From Paenibacillus sp. 598K (lineage in GTDB: Bacteria > Bacillota > Bacilli > Paenibacillales > Paenibacillaceae), in contig NZ_BFBX01000076.1 of NCBI RefSeq assembly GCF_003851045.1, positions 335 through 42,773 of the forward strand: DNA of 42,439 nucleotides. The letters are read 5' to 3'. The position numbers and the translations under genes are program-made. The first letter of the stretch is position 1; each line of letters starts with the position of its first letter. Shown here one piece after another: positions 8,945 through 16,431 of this stretch. The notes below the pieces were generated by a model that had not been told where the DNA came from, ran no database searches, and worked only from the letters and a program-made list of their open reading frames with translations.

Positions 8945-8982
8945 GAGATTAACTGGCCTCGGCTGGTTAATCTCTTTTTTTT
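8945..8982 (+). terminator. Intrinsic terminator after the precursor gene
   Basis: GAGATTAAC at 8945-8953 pairs perfectly with GTTAATCTC at 8966-8974. The inner GGCC/GGCT stem extends it, and eight T follow. It separates precursor mRNA from the enzyme operon, allowing precursor to be made in excess. Confidence 0.92.
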
Positions 8983-9010
8983 ATGTTATGGAAGAAAAGG
9001 AAAATAAAAC

Positions 9011-9040
9011 TTGACATCGATCTGTGGTATCGACTACATT
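9011..9040 (+). promoter_or_regulatory. Sigma-A promoter of the RiPP enzyme operon
   Basis: TTGACA at 9011-9016, an 18-base spacer, then TACATT at 9035-9040. The -35 is perfect and the -10 acceptable. The expected start, near 9047, abuts the palindrome at 9048. Confidence 0.7.
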
Positions 9041-9047
9041 AAAAATA

Positions 9048-9064
9048 TGATACAAATTGTAACA
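9048..9064. promoter_or_regulatory. Operator-like palindrome before the RiPP enzyme operon
   Basis: TGATACA, AAT, TGTAACA: the same 7-3-7 element, again at about +1 to +17 from its promoter. This implies coordinate control of precursor and enzymes. Confidence 0.72.
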
Positions 9065-9107
9065 ATTCTCTAGTGTACAGTCTAACTTGAGACCGGAGGA
9101 AGATGCG

Positions 9108-10130
9108 ATGTTTGCCTTACTGAATGCCTTGTATGACAGCGATAGCGGGAACGTCCCGCCGGCTGGCCCCCAGCTGGCTGCGGACATCGAGCTGTTCGCC
9201 ATGCATGCTCAGATCCATAAATTGCTCCAGCGTTGTCCACGCGTCAGAGAGTCGCTGCCGCAGGATTTGCGCCAGCGCTTGAAGCGCGAATCCGAGACGA
9301 TCGGAATACAAAATCTGATGCTGCAGCATACCGAACGGCAAATTTTGAAGCAATTCGACAGCCACAGGATCGCGGCGATGCCGCTTAAGGGCACGCGCTT
9401 CGCGGAACGGTTCTTCGGCGCTCTGGCCGCCCGCGCAACCTCTGATATCGATCTGCTCGTAAGACCGGGCCAACTGGAGGAGGCGATCTCGCTCGTGCGC
9501 GATATGGGCTTCATCCTCGACAAGAAGATCCATAATCACGCCGTGCTCTATCGCCTGATTACGCCGGATATCCCGCTCATGGTGGAGCTGCACTGGACGA
9601 TGGATAAGCCGCATCTCTCGGAGCTGCGGGATGAGCCATTCTGGGACTCGTCGCTGCCGATGGCCGGATTCGACGGCATCCGCGAGCTGGACGCGCTGTC
9701 GACATTCTACTTTATGCTCCTGCACGGGATGCGTCATCGGATGGAGTCGCCACGCTATCTGCTCGATCTGGCGCATATGCTGCTCGAGCATGGCGAGACG
9801 CTTGATCTGTCGGAGCTGGTCGTCCGGGCTCGCCGCGACCGCACCTATCGCCGCGTACAGGCGGCCTTGTCGATCGTCTACGGCGAATTCCCTTCGTTAC
9901 ATACTCGCAAGCCGCTGCCCTTCGACGTCATCGAGACGTACTGGACGTACGAGGCGATCCGCGACCGCAGGCTGGGCAAGCGCGGACTGGACGATTACCG
10001 CAACCGGATGTTTTTCCGCTTCGGAATCTTCGACACGTGGAAGCATCAGCTGCTATCGCAGCAGCCGGTCTACAAGCGGCTGGGCAAGCGACCATCCGAC
10101 ATGAAGGCAAAGGAGATGCCCTATGGTTAA
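9108..10130 (+). CDS. Nucleotidyltransferase family protein of RiPP clusters (NTP_transf_5-like)
   Basis: A 340-residue protein. The fold-defining stretch is PLKGTRFAERFFG followed by ATSDIDLLVRP, with the acidic pair at D113 and D115, as in nucleotidyltransferases that accompany lasso-peptide kinases. In characterised lasso clusters such proteins act in tailoring next to an HprK-like kinase, but the reaction in this cluster is unknown. The ATG at 9108 has GGAGGA 8 bases before it; the in-frame TTG at 9087 is less likely. The stop overlaps the kinase start by 8 bases, so the two should be translated together. Confidence 0.82.
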   Translation: MFALLNALYDSDSGNVPPAGPQLAADIELFAMHAQIHKLLQRCPRVRESLPQDLRQRLKRESETIGIQNLMLQHTERQILKQFDSHRIAAMPLKGTRFAERFFGALAARATSDIDLLVRPGQLEEAISLVRDMGFILDKKIHNHAVLYRLITPDIPLMVELHWTMDKPHLSELRDEPFWDSSLPMAGFDGIRELDALSTFYFMLLHGMRHRMESPRYLLDLAHMLLEHGETLDLSELVVRARRDRTYRRVQAALSIVYGEFPSLHTRKPLPFDVIETYWTYEAIRDRRLGKRGLDDYRNRMFFRFGIFDTWKHQLLSQQPVYKRLGKRPSDMKAKEMPYG

Positions 10131-10908
10131 GCTAAACCTGCAGATTGCAGAGCATCGCTTCGAGGTGACGACCTATGCGTCGGAGCTTGCCGACTTCTTG
10201 TCGGCTAACTATCTGCCAGCAGACCCGTCGGAGCAGCCGCCGGATATGATGCTCGTCATCCATGATGGCTACGGGCGACCGTTCGAGACGTATGATGTCG
10301 CAGCGAGCGCTAGCGACGGCGTCCTGCTGTTCGTCCGCAGCGACTATCGGATCGATGTCGATGAGGACTTCACCCGCGCCTCGGTGCAGGTGCACGATAC
10401 GTTCGCGCTCAAGCATGCGATGATGAATCTGTACAGCGCCTTCGCTGCCCAACGCGGCTGGGGCTTGCTGCTTCACTCCTCATGCATCATGGAGCGCGAG
10501 CAGGCTTATCTGTTCGCCGGCCCGTCTGGCGCGGGCAAGTCGACGGTGGCGCTGCTCTCCCAGCCGCGGCCGGTGCTGTCGGACGAGGCGACCATCGTCA
10601 AGATCGGCGAGGGGGAGACGATCGTTTACGATTCGCCGTTCCGCAGCGACAGCGGCCCGCCGAGCCGCCGCGAGGGCGTGCCGCTGTCCGCGATCCAGCT
10701 GCTGCGCCAGTCGCAGCATATCCATCGGCAGCGGCTACCGCAGATGGATGGCTTGATGGGCATTATGGACAAGGTGTTTTTCTGGGCAGCCGATGTGGCG
10801 CAGACACAGCAAGTGATGCGGCTTTGCCACAAGCTGGCGACGAATGTGCCGGTGTACGAGCTGCAATTTCAAAAAAACGATCGATTCTGGGAGGCGATCA
10901 GCTTATGA
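10123..10908 (+). CDS. HPr kinase-like peptide kinase
   Basis: A 261-residue protein with the P-loop GPSGAGKST at residues 133-141 and downstream LSDEATIVK and DSPFRSDSGPP motifs, as in HPr kinase/phosphorylase-like domains. Homologues in paeninodin-type clusters phosphorylate a Ser at the peptide C-terminus. Here the precursor has S45 and T47 near its C-terminus, plausible targets by inference. It overlaps the nucleotidyltransferase by 8 bases and the PqqD-like gene by 4 (ATGA). True HPr kinase is usually longer with an N-terminal domain and lies by lgt, so a role in carbon control is unlikely. Confidence 0.85.
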   Translation: MVKLNLQIAEHRFEVTTYASELADFLSANYLPADPSEQPPDMMLVIHDGYGRPFETYDVAASASDGVLLFVRSDYRIDVDEDFTRASVQVHDTFALKHAMMNLYSAFAAQRGWGLLLHSSCIMEREQAYLFAGPSGAGKSTVALLSQPRPVLSDEATIVKIGEGETIVYDSPFRSDSGPPSRREGVPLSAIQLLRQSQHIHRQRLPQMDGLMGIMDKVFFWAADVAQTQQVMRLCHKLATNVPVYELQFQKNDRFWEAISL

Positions 10909-11174
10909 CGCAATACGTATGGAGCGAGGACTGCAGCGAAGCAGTCGAGATGGACGATGCCTGGGTCATCCTGCATCCGGGACAATTCACGGTAACCAAG
11001 GTCAACGAAACGGGCGGCCTGTGCTGGAATCTGCTACGTGAGCCGAGCAGTCCCGATACGCTGACGGCAGCGCTGCTGTCGTCCTACGCGATCACAGCGG
11101 AGGAAGCGCAGGCGGATGTCGAAGCCTTCCTGAGCCAGATGCGGGAGATCGGGCTGATCCGAGATGCAGGCTGA
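10905..11174 (+). CDS. PqqD-like RiPP recognition protein
   Basis: An 89-residue PqqD-fold protein (WVILHPGQFTVTKVNETGGLCWNLL, then a helical half ending FLSQMREIGLI). PqqD-like proteins bind the precursor leader and present it to modifying enzymes; in lasso systems this is the B1 protein. I chose the ATG at 10905, which overlaps the kinase stop as ATGA; the longer reading frame upstream is an artefact inside the kinase gene. It overlaps the peptidase gene by 11 bases. Its presence is strong support for a leader-dependent RiPP pathway and fits the Y-x-x-P leader of the precursor at 8758. Confidence 0.9.
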   Translation: MTQYVWSEDCSEAVEMDDAWVILHPGQFTVTKVNETGGLCWNLLREPSSPDTLTAALLSSYAITAEEAQADVEAFLSQMREIGLIRDAG

Positions 11175-11616
11175 TCTCGAAGCGATCCGCATGGTCAAGC
11201 ATCGTGTCGATCATCGGGGATACATCGATCTGCCCTCGAGCGGTCAGAGCATGTATCCGCTGATCCGGCAAGGCGATCTATGCCGCTTCGTCCGCTGCGA
11301 GCGCCAGGAGCTCGCGCCGGGAGATATCATCCTCTTCCGCTCGCGCGAGGGGAGGCTCGTCGGTCACCGCTATCTGTATACGAGTCGGCAGGGGGAGGAG
11401 TCGTGGCTCGTGTGCAAGGGAGATTCCAATGTGCGGCATGATGCGCCTATCCCTTACCGCGAGGTGATCGGCAAGCTGCTGTGGATCAAATCGGCCCGTC
11501 GCATGACGCTCTCCACCCACTATCGCGCTCGCTTGCTGGGCCGCACCTTCACCCGGTTCCCCGGGTGCTCCCGCTATGTCGCCCTGTATCTGCGCTGGAA
11601 GGCCAAAATACTGTGA
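11164..11616 (+). CDS. S26-type signal-peptidase-like protein, candidate leader peptidase
   Basis: A 150-residue protein with the S26 active-site box SSGQSMYPLI (Ser 29), the strand PGDIILFR, then VGHRYL (His 68) and CKGDSN (Asp 87). A His where bacterial type I enzymes have Lys is typical of the SipW/Sec11 Ser-His-Asp type. It lacks an obvious N-terminal membrane segment. In this cluster it takes the place of the B2 transglutaminase-like leader protease of lasso systems, so it probably cleaves the precursor; that is inference. The exporter that follows has no N-terminal C39 peptidase domain, leaving this as the only protease of the cluster. Confidence 0.82.
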   Translation: MQADLEAIRMVKHRVDHRGYIDLPSSGQSMYPLIRQGDLCRFVRCERQELAPGDIILFRSREGRLVGHRYLYTSRQGEESWLVCKGDSNVRHDAPIPYREVIGKLLWIKSARRMTLSTHYRARLLGRTFTRFPGCSRYVALYLRWKAKIL

Positions 11617-11632
11617 AGGCTGAGGTAACGCC

Positions 11633-13450
11633 ATGAGGATCCTCTCCAAGCTCAACGCTCGCATCAAAAGCCTGCTGGAGATCGGCGAGATGAAACAACC
11701 CGTCCAACTGATCTACTCTTATATGAAGCGATACAAGTCGCTCTATGCCGAGCTGTTCCTGCTCATGCTGGTCGGCATCGTCCTGACCATCTCCTACTCC
11801 TGGTTCCTGAAGCAGATCACCGATTCGGCGTTGCTCGGCGACGTCGCCACGGTCAAGAACCTGATCCTGATGGGCGTCCTGTTCATCCTGATCAACGGCA
11901 TCATCAACTATCGTGTGATGGTCTCTGGCGCCGCCGCCGTCCAGCAGGTGAAGCGAGATATAAAAAACGACCTGCTCCACCATATGCTGCGTCTGCCGGC
12001 AAGCTATTACAACAAGCATCACTCGGGGCAGATGGTGTCGCACCTGACCAATGACGTAAGCGGGATGGATGGCGCGATCGGCACCAATGTGCTCGAGATG
12101 ATCCGTTTGCCGCTGATGGCGGTCGCAGCCTTCGCGTACCTGGCGACGATCAATCTGGAGCTGACGCTCATCTGCATCGCCATCGGACCGCTAGCCGCTG
12201 CGGCGGGTGCTGTCTTCGGCAAGCTGTTGCGTCGGCGCAGCCGCGAGATACAAGGTCTTCTCAGCCGTATCCAGGTGTTCCTCAATGATACCTTTGCTGC
12301 GCATACGGTGCTGCGCGCCTTCCAGATGGAGCGCAGGACGCATGAGCGGTATAACGAGCACAATGAATCGCTGCTGAAGCTGGAGCTGCGGATGGCGAAG
12401 CTGCGCGGCTGGTTCCAGGTCGGATCCGGCGCGGCCGGAACGATCGCTTTTTTTATGAGTATGGGCCTAGGAGCGATATACGTGGCGCAAGGAAGGATGT
12501 CGGTGGGCTCGCTGCTCGCCTTCGTCAGCCTGATGAATTACCTGATCTCGCCTATGACGGGGATGGCGGGACTTTGGGGCGCGTTCCAGCGCTCGCTCGC
12601 CGTCGTGGAGCGACTCGTCGGCCTGCTTCGCACACCGCCGGAGACGGAGTCGCTGCCGGCGCCGACTACGCCGACACGGCAGGCGCCCGAGCTCCGCTTC
12701 GAGGAGGTTGCCTTCGGCTACGAGGAGGGTCAACGCGTCCTTGAGCGGTTCGATCTGAGCATCCCTGCAGGTCGCGTGACGGCCTTGGTCGGACCGAGTG
12801 GAGCGGGCAAGAGCACGCTGCTCAGCCTCGCGCTCGGATTTTATCATCCGGAGCGTGGGCGAGTGCGGATGGACGACGATGATACGGCGACACTGCCGCT
12901 GGAGGCGTGGCGCAGCCGCATCGCTTATGTACCGCAGGAGACGTATCTGTTCGCCGGCACGATCGGCGACAATATCGGCTGCGGCCGCGACGGCGCGACG
13001 CAGGAGGAGATCGAGCGGGCCGCCGTCGCAGCGGGCATCCACAGCTTCATCGCCTCGCTGCCGGAAGGCTACGAGAGCGAGGTCGGCGAACGGGGCGTCA
13101 AGCTCTCCGGCGGCCAGCGCCAACGGGTCGCGATCGCCCGGGCGCTCGTCAAGGACGCGCCGATCCTGCTGCTCGACGAGGCGACCTCGGCGCTCGACAG
13201 CGAGACCGAGCAGGAGGTGCGCGAGGCGCTCGAGCGACTGATGGAAGGGCGGACGACGCTCGTCATCGCTCACCGGCTGTCGACGATCAAGCACGCCGAC
13301 GTCATCGTAGTGCTCGACGAAGGTAAGATTGTCGAGCAAGGCACGCATCATCAACTGATGGAAGCCAAAGGCATGTATCATCGGCTCTACAATATGCAAT
13401 ACCGCCAGCAGGACAGGGGGGACGGTTTGCGATTGACGGCCAACTCCTAA
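11633..13450 (+). CDS. ABC exporter (fused membrane and ATPase domains) for the RiPP
   Basis: A 605-residue half-transporter. A type I exporter membrane domain with about six helices (residues 45-335) is followed by an ATPase with Walker A GPSGAGKST (387-395), signature LSGGQRQRV and Walker B ILLLDEATSALD. It starts 16 bases after the peptidase gene and ends the operon. It lacks a C39 peptidase domain, so export and leader cleavage are separate functions here. It likely exports the mature peptide and may confer immunity, as homodimeric exporters do in lasso-peptide clusters. Confidence 0.93.
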   Translation: MRILSKLNARIKSLLEIGEMKQPVQLIYSYMKRYKSLYAELFLLMLVGIVLTISYSWFLKQITDSALLGDVATVKNLILMGVLFILINGIINYRVMVSGAAAVQQVKRDIKNDLLHHMLRLPASYYNKHHSGQMVSHLTNDVSGMDGAIGTNVLEMIRLPLMAVAAFAYLATINLELTLICIAIGPLAAAAGAVFGKLLRRRSREIQGLLSRIQVFLNDTFAAHTVLRAFQMERRTHERYNEHNESLLKLELRMAKLRGWFQVGSGAAGTIAFFMSMGLGAIYVAQGRMSVGSLLAFVSLMNYLISPMTGMAGLWGAFQRSLAVVERLVGLLRTPPETESLPAPTTPTRQAPELRFEEVAFGYEEGQRVLERFDLSIPAGRVTALVGPSGAGKSTLLSLALGFYHPERGRVRMDDDDTATLPLEAWRSRIAYVPQETYLFAGTIGDNIGCGRDGATQEEIERAAVAAGIHSFIASLPEGYESEVGERGVKLSGGQRQRVAIARALVKDAPILLLDEATSALDSETEQEVREALERLMEGRTTLVIAHRLSTIKHADVIVVLDEGKIVEQGTHHQLMEAKGMYHRLYNMQYRQQDRGDGLRLTANS

Positions 13451-13454
13451 TCGA

Positions 13455-13492
13455 CGCCTCTTCGACGGCTCCCCCTGCCTGTCGACGAGGCG
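13455..13492 (+). terminator. Possible weak terminator after the RiPP operon
   Basis: CGCCTC and CGAC pair with GTCG and GAGGCG around a 14-base loop, with a two-by-two internal mismatch. Only a TTTT run about 20 bases later follows, so termination would be weak; some readthrough into the exopolysaccharide operon is possible. Confidence 0.35.
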
Positions 13493-13533
13493 ACGTCGCG
13501 TAGTTTTGCGATGAAACGGCGTGAAAAAAAGAT

Positions 13534-13562
13534 TTGACATGATACAAAATGTATCATATAGT
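13534..13562 (+). promoter_or_regulatory. Sigma-A promoter of the exopolysaccharide operon
   Basis: TTGACA at 13534-13539 and TATAGT at 13557-13562, separated by exactly 17 bases. The spacer consists entirely of the palindrome at 13540-13556, so a bound regulator would block RNA polymerase directly. Confidence 0.9.
13540..13556. promoter_or_regulatory. Perfect 7-3-7 palindrome filling the promoter spacer
   Basis: TGATACA, AAA, TGTATCA: the best copy of the element and a perfect inverted repeat. It fills the whole space between the -35 and -10 boxes. Confidence 0.85.
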
Positions 13563-13575
13563 AACCGGTAAGGGA

Positions 13576-13592
13576 TGCTACGTTTTGTAGCA
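13576..13592. promoter_or_regulatory. Second palindrome downstream of the exopolysaccharide promoter
   Basis: TGCTACG, TTT, TGTAGCA. Its centre is 36 bases from the first site, at about +7 to +23. The two arms changed together (A-T to C-G), so symmetry is preserved where sequence is not. Confidence 0.75.
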
Positions 13593-13616
13593 TAAATTCA
13601 GGAGGCTCGGAGGGAA

Positions 13617-14372
13617 ATGACATTGGAGATTAAAGAATACGCCCGGGTAATTTTCAAACGACTCTGGATTGTCGTTGCCTGCGCTATCGTTGCAACAGTC
13701 ACAACGGCCTATTACACCTACTCGACGTTTCAGCCAGTATACGAAGCGTCAACCAAACTGATTATTAACAATACGATTGGTCAATCCGGTAGCGAACAGA
13801 TCGATTACGGCACACTCACCTTTACACGGATGTTCCTTGACACCTATCGGGAAATAATTAATACGCCAGCAATCATGGGGAAGGTAGTCGAGCGTCACCC
13901 GGAGTTGCAGCTTACAACCAATCAACTCATCCAGAGCGTCCAGGTGTTAACGACCAATACCTCGCAGGTGATGACGCTTCGGGTATACAATACCAGCTAC
14001 GAGCGGGCAGCTACGGTCGTCAATACCGTCTCTCGCGTCTTCCAAGAGCAGGTGCCTGTCATCATGAAGGTGGACAACATAACGATTCTCAACGAAGCGC
14101 CGCTGGATGGCAACCCGCCCCCGGTGAATGACAAGCGGACTCAGACGGTCGCCATGAGCTTTGCAATCTCGCTGTTGTTCGGCATCGCGCTTTGCTTCCT
14201 TCTGGAGTATCTGGACGATACGTTGAAGACCGAGGAGGACATTTCGCAAGTATTCGGGGCGCCGACGCTGGCGAGCGTCGTCCGCATCCGCAAGAGCGAT
14301 CTAAAGCATAAACGACAGTCGTATTCCCATCCGAAAGCAGGTGACTCTAACTATGCGGCCATCACCAAGTAG
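13617..14372 (+). CDS. Wzz/EpsA-like polysaccharide co-polymerase, modulator of the tyrosine kinase
   Basis: A 251-residue membrane protein with helices near residues 15-37 and 178-200. The Wzz-type extracellular domain lies between them (YEASTKLIINN near the start, a Pro-containing stretch before the second helix). Gram-positive members of this family (EpsA, CapA, YwqC) activate the partner tyrosine kinase and influence chain length. The short cytoplasmic tail after helix 2 (YLDDTLKTEEDI) is where they contact the kinase. GGAGG lies 11 bases before the ATG. It overlaps the next gene by 20 bases and opens the exopolysaccharide operon. Confidence 0.92.
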   Translation: MTLEIKEYARVIFKRLWIVVACAIVATVTTAYYTYSTFQPVYEASTKLIINNTIGQSGSEQIDYGTLTFTRMFLDTYREIINTPAIMGKVVERHPELQLTTNQLIQSVQVLTTNTSQVMTLRVYNTSYERAATVVNTVSRVFQEQVPVIMKVDNITILNEAPLDGNPPPVNDKRTQTVAMSFAISLLFGIALCFLLEYLDDTLKTEEDISQVFGAPTLASVVRIRKSDLKHKRQSYSHPKAGDSNYAAITK

Positions 14373-15021
14373 CCAACCACTGATTATGGATATTAATCCC
14401 GAATCAGCGATCGCCGAAGCTTACCGAGCGATTCGGACGCGCATCGCATTTCCCGCCGACGGCAAAGAATTGAAGGTCATCATGATTACTTCCACCAAAA
14501 AAGGCGAGGGCAAATCGAGCACGGCGGCCAATGTCGCTATCTCGATCGCCCAGACTGGCAAAAGAGTCGTCCTGATCGACGCTGATTTGCGGCGACCGGC
14601 GCTGCATCAAATGTTCGGCGTGATCAATCACACCGGACTCGCCAATTTTCTGGCTAATCTATCCGTAGAACCTCAGGAAGTCGTGCGCTCGCTGCATATC
14701 GAAAATCTCGCATTTATCCCTTCGGGGCTGACGCCGCCTAATCCTGCCGAGCTGCTAACGATGCCACGCATGGATGAGTTGCTGGAGTATTTGAAGCAGG
14801 CCTACGACGTTATCATCGTCGATACTCCGCCCGCACTCTCTGTCTCCGATGCACAGATCGTCGCGGCCAAGTCGGACGGAGTTGTCGTTGTCGTCGAATA
14901 CGGCAAGGTGAACCGTTCCAATGCGAAAAAGGTGAGCTTCTATCTAAATCAGGTCAATGCGAAGCTACTTGGTGTCGTCCTCAACAAGGTCAAACGAAAG
15001 GGGCTTCATGTCTATCAATAA
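14353..15021 (+). CDS. EpsB/YwqD-like tyrosine-kinase-family ATPase
   Basis: A 222-residue P-loop ATPase of the BY-kinase family. Walker A is TSTKKGEGKSST, Walker A' is VVLIDADLRRP and Walker B is VIIVDTPPALS. The EAYRAIRTRI activation motif is near the N-terminus. The partner Wzz protein is encoded just upstream. The C-terminus ends KRKGLHVYQ with a single Tyr, not the Tyr cluster usual in these kinases. I chose the ATG at 14353 with GCAGGTGA upstream over the GTG at 14341. In the family it phosphorylates itself and sugar enzymes; regulation here may differ because of the missing cluster. Confidence 0.88.
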   Translation: MRPSPSSQPLIMDINPESAIAEAYRAIRTRIAFPADGKELKVIMITSTKKGEGKSSTAANVAISIAQTGKRVVLIDADLRRPALHQMFGVINHTGLANFLANLSVEPQEVVRSLHIENLAFIPSGLTPPNPAELLTMPRMDELLEYLKQAYDVIIVDTPPALSVSDAQIVAAKSDGVVVVVEYGKVNRSNAKKVSFYLNQVNAKLLGVVLNKVKRKGLHVYQ

Positions 15022-15030
15022 ATAATAATA

Positions 15031-15235
15031 CGAAGCCAAGGTAACGTCTGCTGTACCTTTATCACTGCAGACACTCGGCCATGCTGTGGGTCTGGCGGCC
15101 TTAGACGCTTGTCGTCAAGGGTATGGCGTGAGGGCGGGTTTGATGCCCGGTTATAGACACAGACATAGAAGCCTTAAGTAGGTCGTTTTGCGGCGATGGT
15201 AGTCTGCCAAAACGGCTTAGTTAAGGTTTCTATAT
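15031..15235 (+). ncRNA. Structured RNA between kinase and first glycosyltransferase; EAR-like candidate
   Basis: This gene-free segment is dense in structure. AAGGTA (15038-15043) pairs with TACCTT (15054-15059), and GTCTGC (15046-15051) with GCAGAC (15067-15072). The pairs interleave to form an H-type pseudoknot. CCTT-GACG/CGTC-AAGG (15099-15120) and GGGC/GCCC (15132-15148) form hairpins. A 26-pair stem joins 15165-15190 to 15208-15233 with one mismatch and three G-U pairs. In Bacillus the EAR element, a processive antiterminator, occupies this position after epsAB. Structure is seen directly; the EAR identity is inference from position. Confidence 0.6.
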
Positions 15236-15258
15236 ATAAAGTAGAGGGAGAGAATAAG

Positions 15259-16401
15259 ATGAGGGTGGGAGTCGTCATGCCACTGGCCAGTCAGCGTGGA
15301 GGCGCTGAACTGATGCTGCTGCATCTGCTGAAGGCCAACCGGGAGGAAGGCCAAATCGAATACAAGATAGTGTTTCTAGAGCACGGACCAATGGTCGAAA
15401 CAGTGGCTTCTCTTGGTTACGAGACAGAGGTATTGGAAGCGGGCAGAGTACGGAATGTGTTGAAGTATGTATCGCTGGTTATCCAACTGAAGCGCTGGAT
15501 CAGAAGACATGGGCTTGAAGCGGTCATGTCCTGGATGACCAAGGCCCATCTCTATGCCGGGCCAGCTGCATGGATGACAAAAACGCCAGCGGTCTGGTGG
15601 CAGCACGGGGTAAGTGGCAAGAGCGGACTGCAACGCATCATTGATCTCCTACCTGCAAGAGCTGTGGTTTGCTGCTCGCAATCGGTCGAAAGGTTGCAAT
15701 CCAAAGCGCTCCCCGATATGCCGACGAAAGTGGTGTATCCCGCAATCGACGCCGAGCTGGTCTCGCGCACACAGACTGTTACGCCGACGGATGCGCGAAG
15801 ACAACTTGGGCTGCCCACGAGCGGTCCGATCGTAGGTATTGCGGCGCGGTTGCAAAGGTGGAAAGGGGTTCATATCTTTGTCCAAGCGGCTGAATATGTA
15901 CATGCGCAGCACCCGGACGCCTATTTTGTCGTGATCGGTGGAGAGCATTTCTCGGAGCCCCAATACCTTGATGAGCTGCAAGAGCAAGCCAACCAGGCAG
16001 GTCTGGGCGGTCGGATAAGGTTCGCTGGACATCAAGACAATCCTACCCTGTGGATGCAGGCTTTTGATATTGTTGTCCATACTTCTACGAGTTTTGAGCC
16101 CTTTGGTATGGTTATTATCGAAGGGATGGCGCTTGGCAAAGGTGTCGTTGCCTCGAAATCCGGAGGGCCCGAAGAAATTCTTCAGGATGGCATCAATGGC
16201 TTGCTCGTGAAGCCGAACGATGCTGTATCGCTCGCTGAAGCCATCGGGCGACTGATTGATTCCGACGAGGAAATGCAAACTTTGGGTCAGCATGCACAGC
16301 TGCGCGCAGCGGAGTTTAGCTCCATCCGGCTAGCGCTCGATATGGCAACTTTGATGAATGAGCTGCCCGTTACTCTGGAACCACGACCGGTCTCCACGTA
16401 A
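15259..16401 (+). CDS. Glycosyltransferase, GT4 family
   Basis: A 380-residue GT-B retaining glycosyltransferase. The N-terminus has the acceptor-side motif RGGAELMLLHLL; the C-terminal donor domain has GIAARLQRWKGVHIFVQA and the E-x7-E motif EPFGMVIIE followed by SGGPEEIL. It probably adds one sugar from a nucleotide donor to the lipid-linked repeat unit at the cytoplasmic membrane face. I chose the ATG at 15259 with GGGAG 8 bases upstream; the frame is open further back into the structured RNA. The donor and acceptor cannot be told from sequence. Confidence 0.9.
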   Translation: MRVGVVMPLASQRGGAELMLLHLLKANREEGQIEYKIVFLEHGPMVETVASLGYETEVLEAGRVRNVLKYVSLVIQLKRWIRRHGLEAVMSWMTKAHLYAGPAAWMTKTPAVWWQHGVSGKSGLQRIIDLLPARAVVCCSQSVERLQSKALPDMPTKVVYPAIDAELVSRTQTVTPTDARRQLGLPTSGPIVGIAARLQRWKGVHIFVQAAEYVHAQHPDAYFVVIGGEHFSEPQYLDELQEQANQAGLGGRIRFAGHQDNPTLWMQAFDIVVHTSTSFEPFGMVIIEGMALGKGVVASKSGGPEEILQDGINGLLVKPNDAVSLAEAIGRLIDSDEEMQTLGQHAQLRAAEFSSIRLALDMATLMNELPVTLEPRPVST

Positions 16402-16431
16402 TCGATTCTTCATCTGCGAGGTGGTTTTGAG

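Noticed and set aside
10482..10904. Longer upstream frame of the PqqD-like protein
   Set aside because: It runs inside the kinase gene with Arg/Ala-rich shadow sequence; the ATG at 10905 gives a full PqqD domain and stop/start overlap.
13451..13533. Small gene between the RiPP exporter and the exopolysaccharide promoter
   Set aside because: No start with a ribosome site and no plausible peptide are visible; only a weak hairpin is present.
8715..13592. GlnR/TnrA sites for the palindromes
   Set aside because: Those sites are TGTNA-N7-TNACA. Here the third base is A or C and the right arm ends in TATCA or TAACA, so the pattern does not fit.
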